Assembly: GCA_027494015.1 (NCBI GenBank) | Contig: JAOSJP010000011.1 | Span: forward strand, 1-26,977 | Source of the DNA: Anaerolineae bacterium | GTDB lineage: Bacteria; Chloroflexota; Anaerolineae; Aggregatilineales; Aggregatilineaceae | Length of the DNA stretch: 26,977 nt | Reading direction: 5' to 3' | Translations under genes and position numbers: made by a program | Shown: piece by piece, positions 13,666 through 21,418 of the stretch | Position numbering within the stretch: the stretch's first letter is position 1 | Layout of the letters: every line of letters begins with the position of its first letter | The notes under the pieces: model-generated | Told to the model about the DNA's origin: nothing | The model's database searches: none | What the model saw: only the letters and a program-made list of their open reading frames with translations

Positions 13666-14529
13666 ATGCCTCAGATCATTTACTGCCCAGTCAGCCAGGT
13701 GGACTTCGAGCAGTTCACCAATGCCTTCAATCATGCCTACAGCGATTACTTCACCCCCATCGTCATGACGCCCGGCTCGTTCCGCGCCCTGATCCGCCAG
13801 GACGATCTGGACCTGGACGCTTCGGTCGCGGCCCTGGCCGATCACCACATTGTAGGCACGGGAATGCTCGGCCTGCGCCAGGACGAAGCATGGATCGGCG
13901 GCATGGGCGTGGTTCCCGGATGGCGGCGGCGCGGCATCGGCCTGCGCATGATGGAGCACCTGCTGGAGCAGGCCCGGCTTCAGCGCGCGCGCGAAGTCCG
14001 GCTGGAAGTCATCGAAGCCAACGAAGCGGCGCGCCGCCTGTACGAGCACCTCGGCTTCGTCCCTACCCGGCGACTGCTCGTCCTGGAGCGCACACCAGGC
14101 GATGCCCTGCCCACGCCGGCTGGCTACACCATCCGCACCTGGCCCGCCGCCGACCTGCTGCGCTATTTTTACGCCTTCCACGACTCGGCCAACTGCTGGC
14201 AGCGCGACCTGCGCTCGCTGCAACATCGCTCGGACACGGTGCGCGGCTGGGCAGCGTTGTGCGCTGAGACCGTTGTCGGCTACGCGTTGGGCTGGAGCTA
14301 CCGCCATGAAATTCGCCTGGCGGACCTGGCCACTCGCCCCGGCGAGGATCGCCCGGCAGTGGCCGCGGCCATCCTTGCTCACCTACACCGTATGCAGCCG
14401 GAGGCGTTCGGGCACAGCTATAACGTCGCCGAAGACGACCCGGCTCTCGCCGGCTACTTGGGCAGCGGCTACGAGGCATCTCTGTGCCAGCACGAGATGC
14501 GCCTGCCTCTGGACACTGGCACACCCTAG
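13666..14529 (+). CDS. GNAT family N-acetyltransferase, two GNAT-like halves
   Basis: This 287-aa protein transfers an acyl group from acetyl-CoA; the substrate is unknown. The first half has the acetyl-CoA-binding motif A: IGGMGVVPGWRRRGIGLRMM, with R89-G-I-G92 as the pyrophosphate loop, followed by EVRLEVIEANEAARRLYEHLGF, the classic motif B. The second half (from GYTIRTWP, ~residue 146) looks like a degenerate second GNAT fold without a clear CoA loop. Start ATG 13666 is preceded by AGGG; an in-frame ATG at 13615 would add 17 residues (MSRGFRGWPTRSLRELS) with no family likeness. The gene is divergent from the pspC operon and 134 bp upstream of the solute-binding-protein gene, which has its own -10. 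Confidence 0.88.
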   Translation: MPQIIYCPVSQVDFEQFTNAFNHAYSDYFTPIVMTPGSFRALIRQDDLDLDASVAALADHHIVGTGMLGLRQDEAWIGGMGVVPGWRRRGIGLRMMEHLLEQARLQRAREVRLEVIEANEAARRLYEHLGFVPTRRLLVLERTPGDALPTPAGYTIRTWPAADLLRYFYAFHDSANCWQRDLRSLQHRSDTVRGWAALCAETVVGYALGWSYRHEIRLADLATRPGEDRPAVAAAILAHLHRMQPEAFGHSYNVAEDDPALAGYLGSGYEASLCQHEMRLPLDTGTP

Positions 14530-14613
14530 CCGTGCCGTCCTGTGCTTGCTCGCCACGCGCTGCCAGACAGCCAATCATTGCCCAAGCGTTGGTTTCGCCC
14601 TTCGCGCTTGCGC

Positions 14614-14619
14614 TACAAT
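14614..14619 (+). promoter_or_regulatory. -10 element for the solute-binding-protein gene
   Basis: TACAAT at 14614-14619, about 45 nt before ATG 14664. The best -35 candidate (TTGGTT, 14589-14594) is 19 nt away, so the match is weak. Confidence 0.4.
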
Positions 14620-14663
14620 TGCGCCCGCTTCGATCCCACACCACCATCACGTGAGCGAGAATT

Positions 14664-16373
14664 ATGCGAGTTGTTGCGAGATCCACTCAGTTGTTCCTGC
14701 GCATCGTCATTGCCCTGACTCTCTTGGGGCTGGGGTCATCCCAGTTGGCCTATGCCACGTCACCCGCGCAGCAGGACGGCGCACACACCCTGCGCCTGGC
14801 CATGCCCCAGCCCGAAACGCTTGACCCGCTGCTTCAGTCGCGTTTCGACCCCTATACCCGCGACCTGGTGGAGAATCTCTTCGTCGGACTCACCCGCTTC
14901 AACCCCTACAGCGGCGAGATTGAGCCGATGCTGGCCAGAAGCTGGGACGTGAGCACCGACGGACTGACCTGGACCTTCGACCTGCGCGAAGACATCCAGT
15001 GGGTGCGCTACAACGCGCAGAGCGCCACTGTCGAAGCTGTCCGCCCGGTCACGGCGGGCGATGTCGTCTACGCGGTGCAGCGCGGCTGCGACCCGACACG
15101 TCCGGGGCCGGTGACGACGAACCTGATGGTCGTGCGGGGGTGCCTGACGGTCGCCAACGCCTTTCCAGAAGTCGTGAACGATCTGTTCATCGCCCGCGAG
15201 ATCGGCGTGCGCGCGACCGGTCCCCATACCCTGGAAATCAAGCTCCTCTTCCCCACCAGCTACCTGCCCAGCCTGCTCAGCACGCCGGAATTCTTCCCCG
15301 TCCCGCGCGAAGCGGCGGCCGGCAGCGCCGAGTGGACGAAGCCCCCCACCCTGCTGACCAGCGGCCCCTACACCCTGCAAGAGTGGTCTGCCGCTGGCAT
15401 GACGCTCATCCGTAACCCGCACTGGCCCGATCTGGTAGAGGGCACTATCGCCCAGGTCGCGGTCACCTTCACCAACGAAACCCTGACCGCGCTGACTCTC
15501 GCCGCGAGCGGTCGCGCGGACTTCGCCCGCCTGCCCGCCAGCCAGATCGCGGATGCGCGGAACCGCCTCCCTGACCTCCTGCACACCGGCCAGGGGTCTA
15601 CCCTCATCCTGGTGGGCTTCTCCTACGAGCGCGCCCTGGTTGATCAGGCAGAGGTGCGCCGCGCTCTGTCCGCTGCGCTGGACCGCCGCGCGCTCGCCCA
15701 ACAGGTGCCAGGAGATCAATTCCTGCCTGCCGACCAGTTCGTGCCAGCGGGGATTGTCGCCGCCCCGTCCAGCCTGGTCATGCCGGATGCGGACCAGGCG
15801 CTGGCGCAGGGCAGCTACAGCGCAGCAGGCTACCCCGGTTGCGCAGGGGTGCCGGAACCGCTGCGACTGCGCGTGCCGGAAGACGATCCTGTGTGGCTGG
15901 AAATTGGCGAGGCGCTTGCCGGGCAGTGGAGCGCCGCCCTGGGCTGCGCCCCGGCGCTGTTCTCCGTCGAAGGGCTGTCGCGCACGCTGCTGATCGAGCT
16001 GGCGCACTCCACCTATGACACAGAGCTGGTCACCCGCCCGCACGCCTGGCTGATCGCCTGGAGCGCCGATTACCCGGACGCGCACGCCTGGCTCAATGAC
16101 GCACTGCATTGTCGCTATGGCTATTTCCGCACCGGGCGTGAGTGCGACCAGGCCGACGCCGCCCTGGACAGCGCGGCGAATGCGCTCGACCCTGCCGCGC
16201 GCGCTCAGGCCTACGAGCAGGCCGAGCAGTTGTTCTTCGGCGAAGAAGGGACGTATCCCGTCATCCCCTTGCTGTTCTCGGTGAGCGCCTGGCTGCAAAG
16301 CCCCGGCCTCGCGGGAGTGAACCAGGTGGGCGCAGCCCGCTTCGACAAGTGGTCGCTGAGCGCCAGCGGATAG
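14664..16373 (+). CDS. ABC transporter family-5 substrate-binding protein (peptide/oligopeptide type)
   Basis: This 569-aa exported protein belongs to the DppA/OppA-like family that captures peptides, nickel or other ligands for an ABC importer. A signal peptide is clear: a basic N-terminus, hydrophobic core (FLRIVIALTLLGLG) and a probable cut after LAYA at residue 31. Typical family segments follow: LRLAMPQPETLDPLLQSRF, LVENLFVGLTRFNPYSGEIEP, LARSWDVSTDGLTWTFDLRE and, later, TSGPYTLQEWS. There is no lipobox cysteine, so it is either free outside the membrane or tethered another way. GAGCGAG is near the ATG. No permease or ATPase gene lies beside it, so it is an orphan here; its partners must be elsewhere, or it serves as a sensor. 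Confidence 0.93.
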   Translation: MRVVARSTQLFLRIVIALTLLGLGSSQLAYATSPAQQDGAHTLRLAMPQPETLDPLLQSRFDPYTRDLVENLFVGLTRFNPYSGEIEPMLARSWDVSTDGLTWTFDLREDIQWVRYNAQSATVEAVRPVTAGDVVYAVQRGCDPTRPGPVTTNLMVVRGCLTVANAFPEVVNDLFIAREIGVRATGPHTLEIKLLFPTSYLPSLLSTPEFFPVPREAAAGSAEWTKPPTLLTSGPYTLQEWSAAGMTLIRNPHWPDLVEGTIAQVAVTFTNETLTALTLAASGRADFARLPASQIADARNRLPDLLHTGQGSTLILVGFSYERALVDQAEVRRALSAALDRRALAQQVPGDQFLPADQFVPAGIVAAPSSLVMPDADQALAQGSYSAAGYPGCAGVPEPLRLRVPEDDPVWLEIGEALAGQWSAALGCAPALFSVEGLSRTLLIELAHSTYDTELVTRPHAWLIAWSADYPDAHAWLNDALHCRYGYFRTGRECDQADAALDSAANALDPAARAQAYEQAEQLFFGEEGTYPVIPLLFSVSAWLQSPGLAGVNQVGAARFDKWSLSASG

Positions 16374-16415
16374 TGGAGGGGTCAGCGCAGATTGAGGCTG
16401 TTGGCGAGATGCCTC

Positions 16416-16457
16416 CGTAGGGGCGTATAGCAATACGCCCCTACATACGCCCCTACG
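16416..16457. repeat. Palindromic repeat with extra half-copy (GTAGGGGC family)
   Basis: 16416-16444 is a near-perfect palindrome (arms CGTAGGGGCGTAT, cores GTATAGCAATAC), matching 11052-11081. A second right arm, ATACGCCCCTACG, follows at 16445-16457, so one arm is duplicated in tandem. It lies 3' of the plus-strand solute-binding-protein gene. Confidence 0.85.
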
Positions 16458-16493
16458 GGGGCGCACAGAGGCACTGCGCTGCCGCGCCCCGTT

Positions 16494-16523
16494 GTAGGGG
16501 AGGGTTTCTAAACCCTCCCCTGC
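16494..16523. repeat. Palindromic repeat with GTAGGGG arms and AGGGTTT core
   Basis: GTAGGGGAGGGTTTC (16494-16508) is followed by TAAACCCTCCCCTGC (16509-16523), a palindrome with two mismatched pairs. The outer arms resemble those at 11052 and 16416 but the core differs. It lies 14 nt from the stop of the 16537-17424 gene and could act as a 3' hairpin. Confidence 0.8.
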
Positions 16524-16536
16524 AGCGCACACTGCG

Positions 16537-17424
16537 TTAGTTGGCGCGCTCCTGGAAGTTCACCCAATAGGAGGTCATCGCCTGTCGGCCATCCTGCGCC
16601 GTGCAGGAAACTGCCTCGACCACTGGGGACGACGAGGCAAGCCCCGGCAGGCTGATCGTGTAGGTACGTCCCGCCTCCATGGCAAAATCAGCATAGCCCG
16701 CTTCGCGCTCAGCCTTGAGACCGGTGAAGAATGAGTCCCGCTCGCTACCGCTCCAGGTCACGGTCACTGGCACGCCAGCGACCCCCTCACCGCGCCGGTC
16801 GTAGACGCGCACTTCGATGACGCCACTCTGGTCGGGATCGCAGAACGATTGCAGCCGCCCCAGGACATACGCGCCCGCAGCGGGCGTGCTTGTGGGACGC
16901 ACATCCTCCGCCGCGAGAGGCGTAGGAGGCGGCTGCGTGGGCGTCTTGGACGGCGGCGGCATGAGCGTGGACGTTGGCGACATCGCCGGCTCTGGGGTAG
17001 AGAGAATCACCGGCGCCGGCGTGGGGTACAGGCCGTCGGCGCACCCACTGACCCCCTGTGGCGCGTACAACTGCTCCAACGCGCGAATCACGCGAATGTC
17101 GCTATTGCTGATCGTCTTGCCCGTCTTAACCCGGTCGCAGGCGATCTCCGCGACCATCTCCCACACGTTGCGGTTGGGGCCTGCGGCGCGCAGCCGGTCT
17201 ACCGCCAGCAGCAAATCCTGGTTGGCCGCGTAGCTGAGCGCGACCGCCACCACATAGTCCTCGCGCGCGGCATCGCCGAGTTGCCAGGGCGCGGTGTTGC
17301 GCTCGATCACCGGGTCAATCTCCCAGGTGTAGACCAGGCCCGCCGCCAGCCCCAGGGCGACGCCGAGGATGAGGGCCACCCACGAGATACCCTTGCCAAT
17401 GCGAACGTGCTTGCTCGTAGCCAT
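16537..17424 (-). CDS. Membrane-anchored hypothetical protein with Pro/Thr-rich linker and Ig-like C-terminal domain
   Basis: This 295-aa protein has one N-terminal hydrophobic helix (about 13-33). A helical domain from ~50 to 120 follows (REDYVVAVALSYAANQD, LLLAVDRLRAAG), then a Pro/Thr/Ser-rich linker (~130-180). The C-terminal strand-rich region (~185-295: GVIEVRVYDRRGEGVAGVPV) resembles Ig-like or carboxypeptidase-regulatory-like domains. The helical domain is paralogous to that of the upstream gene. Topology suggests the C-terminal part faces outside. No enzyme motif is visible. ATG 17424 overlaps no gene but GAGGA, which includes part of the upstream stop region, lies ~6-10 nt away; the gap to the upstream gene is 9 nt, so they are co-transcribed. 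Confidence 0.8.
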   Translation of the reverse strand: MATSKHVRIGKGISWVALILGVALGLAAGLVYTWEIDPVIERNTAPWQLGDAAREDYVVAVALSYAANQDLLLAVDRLRAAGPNRNVWEMVAEIACDRVKTGKTISNSDIRVIRALEQLYAPQGVSGCADGLYPTPAPVILSTPEPAMSPTSTLMPPPSKTPTQPPPTPLAAEDVRPTSTPAAGAYVLGRLQSFCDPDQSGVIEVRVYDRRGEGVAGVPVTVTWSGSERDSFFTGLKAEREAGYADFAMEAGRTYTISLPGLASSSPVVEAVSCTAQDGRQAMTSYWVNFQERAN

Positions 17425-17433
17425 GCGCAGTCC

Positions 17434-17838
17434 TCACGAGGCAGGCGGCGCGGAAGAAGTGGCGGTTGGCGTGGGCCGGTACAACTGCATGACCGCTGGC
17501 AGGTTGTCCGGCCCAATGATCGCCTCAACAAGGGCAACCATGATCGGAATGGCCCGAATATTGCTCTGGCTGATGTAACGCTCGGTCAGGTCAATCACGT
17601 AGGCAATCGTGTTCTCTTTGCCCAGCGGGCGCAACCGTTCCAGCGCAGCATTGACGTCCGCATCAACCCTGTAGCCCTCGGCAACCATGACCGTGTACTC
17701 TTCCTGGTAGTGCGGAGCCAGCGCCGACAGGGCGCTGTTCTTGTACTCCACAGGGAATGGCCCCCACCCCAGGAATACCCCTGTGCTGAGGCCGAGGAGA
17801 AGGCCCACCAGCAGCGATCCAAAGGTCCGTCTGTTCAT
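17434..17838 (-). CDS. Small membrane-anchored hypothetical protein, paralogue of its downstream neighbour
   Basis: This 134-aa protein has one N-terminal hydrophobic helix (about 7-27, then GWGPFPVEY). The domain at ~43-107 has the pattern YQEEYTVMVAEGYRVDADVN, AALERLRPLG, then ERYISQSNIRAI. This aligns with REDYVVAVALSYAANQDLLL, AVDRLRAAG and NSDIRVIRAL in the next gene. It ends in a short Pro/Thr/Ser tail. I recognise the pattern as a hypothetical family but know no function. Start ATG 17838 is well placed downstream of the promoter at 17881-17909. Confidence 0.8.
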   Translation of the reverse strand: MNRRTFGSLLVGLLLGLSTGVFLGWGPFPVEYKNSALSALAPHYQEEYTVMVAEGYRVDADVNAALERLRPLGKENTIAYVIDLTERYISQSNIRAIPIMVALVEAIIGPDNLPAVMQLYRPTPTATSSAPPAS

Positions 17839-17880
17839 CAGACAACCGCCTTGCGCGCTAGCCCGCTGTTCTGTGCCCTG

Positions 17881-17909
17881 TTATAATCCGCGTCCGCCAG
17901 TTTGCACAA
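17881..17909 (-). promoter_or_regulatory. Promoter for the two membrane-anchored hypothetical genes
   Basis: Minus strand: -35 TTGTGC (17909-17904), 17-nt spacer, -10 TTATAA (17886-17881). The start would be near 17874, about 36 nt before ATG 17838. Confidence 0.6.
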
Positions 17910-17930
17910 GAGAGGCGATGGCGAAACAAT

Positions 17931-17963
17931 GCGAGCCGGGACAATCTGCTGTGCCCGGCCCGC
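17931..17963 (-). terminator. Intrinsic terminator after tRNA-Leu
   Basis: Minus strand: GCGGGCCGGG (17963-17954), 13-nt loop, CCCGGCTCGC (17940-17931), a 10-bp stem with one G-T pair, followed by ATTGTTTCG. It begins 8 nt past the tRNA 3' end. Confidence 0.7.
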
Positions 17964-17971
17964 GATCCGAA

Positions 17972-18055
<84 letters not shown>

Positions 18056-18067
18056 TGATCCGGTGCA

Positions 18068-18096
18068 AGTATAGGCCGTTTGCGGCCTCCCGTCAA
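18068..18096 (-). promoter_or_regulatory. Near-consensus sigma-70 promoter for tRNA-Leu
   Basis: Minus strand: -35 TTGACG (18096-18091), 17-nt spacer, -10 TATACT (18073-18068), 13 nt before the tRNA 5' end. The spacer contains the palindrome GGCCGCAAACGGCC. Confidence 0.85.
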
Positions 18097-18145
18097 TCCC
18101 GGCGCAGTCGCCAGATGCACTTCACCATTGGGGCGAAGTTCTTGA

Positions 18146-18225
18146 ACCGCAGAGACGCAGAGGCCGCAGAGAAAAGCCCTATACACGTTCCTTGCTGTTC
18201 TCTGTGCTCTCCGCGTCTCTGCGGT
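18146..18225. repeat. 80-bp inverted repeat with 28-nt arms (CCGCAGAGACGCAGAG family)
   Basis: The left arm 18146-18173 begins ACCGCAGAGACGCAGAGG. The right arm 18198-18225 is its reverse complement at most positions (ends CGCGTCTCTGCGGT). The 24-nt centre is AT-richer. It lies between the tRNA-Leu promoter and the ECF sigma gene, filling most of the 200-bp gap; nothing else is seen there. Confidence 0.85.
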
Positions 18226-18299
18226 GGGACTCGGCCCCTGAGTTGAATCTACCCGTAACCGCCAGGCCGGGCGGACGGCCAGCCCGTCAGAGGCGCACC

Positions 18300-18893
18300 A
18301 TGCAGGAAAGCCAACTGATCCAGGCTGCCAGGCGCGGCGATGTCCACGCCTTCAATGAGCTGGTGCTGTGCTACCAGGACACGGCCTTCACCGTCGCCTA
18401 CCGCATCCTGGGCCATCCCGACTCCGCTGCCGACGCCGCCCAGGAAGCGTTCATCGCCGCGTTTCAAAAGCTGCACCAGTTTCGTGGCGAGCACTTCAAG
18501 CCCTGGCTGATGCGCATCGTCACCAATGCCTGCTACGACGAGTTACGCCGTCAGCGCCGCCGCCCTACCACGTCCCTTGACGACCTGCATGAGATCCAGC
18601 CAGCAGACGGCTCACCCCTGCACAGCTACGAGGAAAACCCGGAGCAGCACGCCCAGCGCGTTGAGCTTCAGATCGCCATCCAGCGCTGCCTCGACGGGCT
18701 GCCCGACGATCAGCGTGTGGTAGCTGTGCTCTCCGATGTGGAGGAATATGCCTACCACGAGATCGCAGCGATCACTGGCTGGCCGGTGGGCACGGTCAAG
18801 TCGCGACTGAGCCGGGCGCGGGGCCGTCTGCGCGACTGTCTGCGCGCCGTGAGGGAACTTTTGCCAGCAGAATACCGTCTTAAGGATGAATGA
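18300..18893 (+). CDS. ECF-type RNA polymerase sigma factor
   Basis: This 197-aa sigma-70 family protein has regions 2 and 4 only. Region 2 spans about residues 5-75 (AFNELVLCYQDTAFTVAYRI, DAAQEAFIAAFQKLHQF, FKPWLMRIVTNACYDELRR). Region 4 spans about 125-180 (LPDDQRVVAVLSDVEEYAYHEIAAITGWPVGTVKSR as two pieces), with the helix-turn-helix that binds the -35. Start: ATG 18300, with AGAGG about 9 nt upstream; the in-frame codon at 18192 is rejected because its extra 36 residues come from the inverted repeat. The next gene, 49 nt downstream, encodes a membrane anti-sigma-like protein, so this is probably a stress-responsive sigma/anti-sigma pair. Confidence 0.95.
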   Translation: MQESQLIQAARRGDVHAFNELVLCYQDTAFTVAYRILGHPDSAADAAQEAFIAAFQKLHQFRGEHFKPWLMRIVTNACYDELRRQRRRPTTSLDDLHEIQPADGSPLHSYEENPEQHAQRVELQIAIQRCLDGLPDDQRVVAVLSDVEEYAYHEIAAITGWPVGTVKSRLSRARGRLRDCLRAVRELLPAEYRLKDE

Positions 18894-18942
18894 CTCGCCG
18901 CACAGGTGAGACTGAACTGTCGTAGAGATCGAGCGAACCAGC

Positions 18943-19968
18943 ATGTCAGGACTTCACAGCCCGCTCTCCGAGCGCGATCTTGAACTGCTTTCCGCCTACC
19001 TGGACGGCGACCTGGCCGCACAGGACAAGCGGGCGCTGGACGAGCGGCTGGCCCGCGAGGAGAGCCTGCGCGCCGCCCTGGGCGACCTGCGCGCCAGCCG
19101 GGAGCTTCTGCGCAGCCTGCCGCTGCTCAAGGCGCCGCGCAGCTTCGCGCTGGACCCGGCGATATACGGGCGGCGGGCCGCCTGGTGGCAGCACATTCCT
19201 GCGTTCGAGAACGCCTTTCAACTGGCGGGCGCGCTCGGTGCTGCGGCCTCGCTGCTGCTGGTAGTCGTCGGGTTGCTGCTCGCGAGCACCGGCCACGTCC
19301 AGGAGGCAGCGCCACTGCCCCCCGCCGCAAGTCCCCTGCTGGAGGTCGCCGTTCAGCCCACTGGCGAAGCCCTGGCAGCCAGTGCGCCCGCCGCCAGCCC
19401 CAGCCCGCCGCCGCTGGGGACTTCCACACTGCCGGCCCTTGCCGCGCCGACGGGGACGACTGCTCCCCTCGCCTCCCCGCCGTCGGTAACCGAACCTGAG
19501 GAAGCGGCTGATTATGCCGCGCCGGCCATGGACGAAGGTGCAGCCACGCTTGGTATGGAAGCGCCTCTGGGCGCAGCCGCGCCCGCGCCCGCCCCGCAGA
19601 CGGACGCCTTCGCGCCAGGCATCATGGCCGCAGCACCCGAAAGCGCGGCAGGTGAGCCGGCCGCGGAGAGCCAGCTCCGCGAAGGGGCGCAGCAACCGCT
19701 TCCGTCGCCCACGCAGCAGAAACTGGAGGCCGGGCCGACTTCCACCAGCGAACCAGTGCAGCCCGGCGAGATGGCCGCGCCAGACAACGCGCAGACCGTT
19801 GAGGACACAGAGGCGGACGCGCTCGCGACGGTGAGTCCGGTCGAGAAGCGCGCTGCCCCTTCCAGCGATGATCAGATGGGGGCGATTCTTGTCCTGGCGG
19901 GGCTGGCAGCGCTGGCCGCATCCGCCGTGCTGTATCTCGCTGGCAGACTCAGAGCGCGCCGCCCATGA
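18943..19968 (+). CDS. Membrane anti-sigma factor-like protein with long Pro/Ala-rich region
   Basis: This 341-aa protein starts with an anti-sigma-like helical domain (LSERDLELLSAYLDGDL, DERLAREESLRAALGDLRAS, about 8-55). It lacks the zinc-binding HxxxCxxC of classic ZAS domains, so any sigma binding is zinc-independent. A hydrophobic helix at ~94-115 follows, then ~190 residues rich in Pro, Ala, Thr and Ser (about 120-310, probably disordered). A second hydrophobic helix at ~311-333 (GAILVLAGLAALAASAVLYL) ends in RARRP. This puts the disordered region outside the membrane with both ends inside. Position directly after the ECF sigma gene supports the call. Its stop overlaps the NUDIX start (ATGA at 19965-19968). 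Confidence 0.85.
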   Translation: MSGLHSPLSERDLELLSAYLDGDLAAQDKRALDERLAREESLRAALGDLRASRELLRSLPLLKAPRSFALDPAIYGRRAAWWQHIPAFENAFQLAGALGAAASLLLVVVGLLLASTGHVQEAAPLPPAASPLLEVAVQPTGEALAASAPAASPSPPPLGTSTLPALAAPTGTTAPLASPPSVTEPEEAADYAAPAMDEGAATLGMEAPLGAAAPAPAPQTDAFAPGIMAAAPESAAGEPAAESQLREGAQQPLPSPTQQKLEAGPTSTSEPVQPGEMAAPDNAQTVEDTEADALATVSPVEKRAAPSSDDQMGAILVLAGLAALAASAVLYLAGRLRARRP

Positions 19969-20492
19969 GACCGCCCGCCAACTTCTGCCAGGTGTGCGGT
20001 CATCCCCTCGAAGATCGCCTGGCGCGCGGCAGAATGCGCCGCGTCTGCCCGGCCTGTGGCTTCATTCACTTCGAGGACCCCAAAGTGGCCGTAGCCGCCT
20101 TCGTCGAGGATCAGGGGCGCGTCCTGCTCGTGCGACGCGCGTACAACCCGCAGCGCGGCAAGTGGGCGCTGCCTGCGGGCTACGTGGACTACGGGGAAGA
20201 CCCCGCCGCTGCCGTCATCCGCGAGGTGAAAGAGGAGACCGGGCTAGATGTCGCCGTTATCGGGCTGCTCTCAGTCATTGGTGGACCCACAGTATCCGGC
20301 GCGTCAATCGTCATCACCTACGCCGTGACTGCGCTGGGCGGCGCGGCCCAGCCGCACGACGACGCCGACGCCCTCCTGTGGCTCAGCCCTGGCGATGCGC
20401 TGCCCGACATCGCCTTCGACAGCACGCGCCAGGCCCTGGCCGCCTGGCAGCGGCGCTGGAACGACGGGCGCTCCAGGGGAGACCCCCGCTAG
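19965..20492 (+). CDS. NUDIX hydrolase with N-terminal zinc ribbon
   Basis: The protein cleaves a nucleoside diphosphate linked to another moiety; the substrate is unknown. At 175 aa it has a zinc ribbon made of Cys8, Cys11, Cys28 and Cys31 (FCQVCG and VCPACG). The Nudix box is intact from residue 72: G72-x5-E78-x7-R86-E87-x2-E90-E91-x-G93 in GYVDYGEDPAAAVIREVKEE. This arrangement resembles ADP-ribose pyrophosphatase or NADH pyrophosphatase relatives, but it is too short for full NudC. It is translationally coupled to the anti-sigma gene (4-nt overlap). It ends convergently with the SDR gene: the two stops share CTAG (20489-20492). Confidence 0.93.
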   Translation: MRPPANFCQVCGHPLEDRLARGRMRRVCPACGFIHFEDPKVAVAAFVEDQGRVLLVRRAYNPQRGKWALPAGYVDYGEDPAAAVIREVKEETGLDVAVIGLLSVIGGPTVSGASIVITYAVTALGGAAQPHDDADALLWLSPGDALPDIAFDSTRQALAAWQRRWNDGRSRGDPR

Positions 20493-21418
20493 CGCCAGCC
20501 TCCGCCGTTCGCGTCCTCCTGCCCGATCTTGCGCATGGTGGAGACCCACTCCGGCGTCATCCACAAGCGCCAGTAGATGCTCAGCAGCAGCGGCGCGTAC
20601 CGCTCCGCCAGGATTCCCAGGCGCGCTAACACCCCGCCGAGGACGATCTCGTGCTCGCCGCGCACCAATCCCAGCACAGCCCGCTCCGCCACGAAGTCAG
20701 GGTGCTCGACGGGCAGGCCGTAGCGCCCGACCAGCTCTTCCACTTCGGGCGTGATCATGTCGGTGTGCATCCAGCCGGGCAGCACCAGCGTCAGGTGAAC
20801 GCCGGTGCGGTGCAGTTCGCGGCGCAGCGTGTCGGTGAAGCCCGCCAGCCCGTACTTGGTCGCCACGTAGGGCGCGAACATCGGGATGGCTGCCCGCGCC
20901 AGGCCGGAGCCAATGTTGAGGATGTACCCGTGATTGTTGGCAAGCATCGTCGGCAGGACAAGCTGAGTCAGCCGCATCGCCGCCCACAGGTTGACGCGGA
21001 GCATGGCCTCCACCCGCGCCGGGTCTTGTTCCTGGAACGGCCCCCCGGTAGAGATGCCCGCATTGTTGACCAGCACGTCAATCCGCCCGAAGCGGGCCAG
21101 CGTCTGCTCCACGACGCGCCTGAGATCGTCTTCCTGCGCGATGTCGGCGGGGATGACCAGCACATCGGACGTATATGGCTCAATCTCACGGCGCACCGTC
21201 TCCAGGCGATCCTCGTGCCGCGCCACCAGCACGACTCTGGCCGCTCGTCGCGCAAAGGCGAAGGCCAGCGCCCGTCCCAGGCCGGACGAGGCCCCCGTGA
21301 TGATCACGACCTTCTCGTTGAGCACCAGGGTTGAGTGGCGGGGCCGGAAGTAGCGCACAAGCCAGTAGGCCGCGCCCGCCAGCAAGCCGCCCCACAGCGT
21401 ATGTCGCAGGAGTCGCAT
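20489..21418 (-). CDS. SDR family oxidoreductase with N-terminal membrane anchor
   Basis: This 309-aa classical short-chain dehydrogenase has TGASSGLG (41-48) for NAD(P) binding, NNAG (118-121), Asn143, Ser171 and the Tyr184-x3-Lys188 pair in PYVATKYG. Residues 1-24 (LWGGLLAGAAYWLVRY) form a probable membrane helix, and a second hydrophobic stretch near 272-286 (RYAPLLLSIYWRLW) may also touch the membrane. Lipid-related substrates are likely for such anchored SDRs, but not shown. Start: ATG 21418 with AAGGAG 8 nt upstream. Transcribed from the promoter at 21561-21589, giving a leader of ~135 nt. Confidence 0.9.
   Translation of the reverse strand: MRLLRHTLWGGLLAGAAYWLVRYFRPRHSTLVLNEKVVIITGASSGLGRALAFAFARRAARVVLVARHEDRLETVRREIEPYTSDVLVIPADIAQEDDLRRVVEQTLARFGRIDVLVNNAGISTGGPFQEQDPARVEAMLRVNLWAAMRLTQLVLPTMLANNHGYILNIGSGLARAAIPMFAPYVATKYGLAGFTDTLRRELHRTGVHLTLVLPGWMHTDMITPEVEELVGRYGLPVEHPDFVAERAVLGLVRGEHEIVLGGVLARLGILAERYAPLLLSIYWRLWMTPEWVSTMRKIGQEDANGGGWR

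Noticed and set aside
18192..18299. Earlier in-frame start for the ECF sigma factor
   Set aside because: It would translate the right arm of an inverted repeat; ATG 18300 has a ribosome site and the normal N-terminus.
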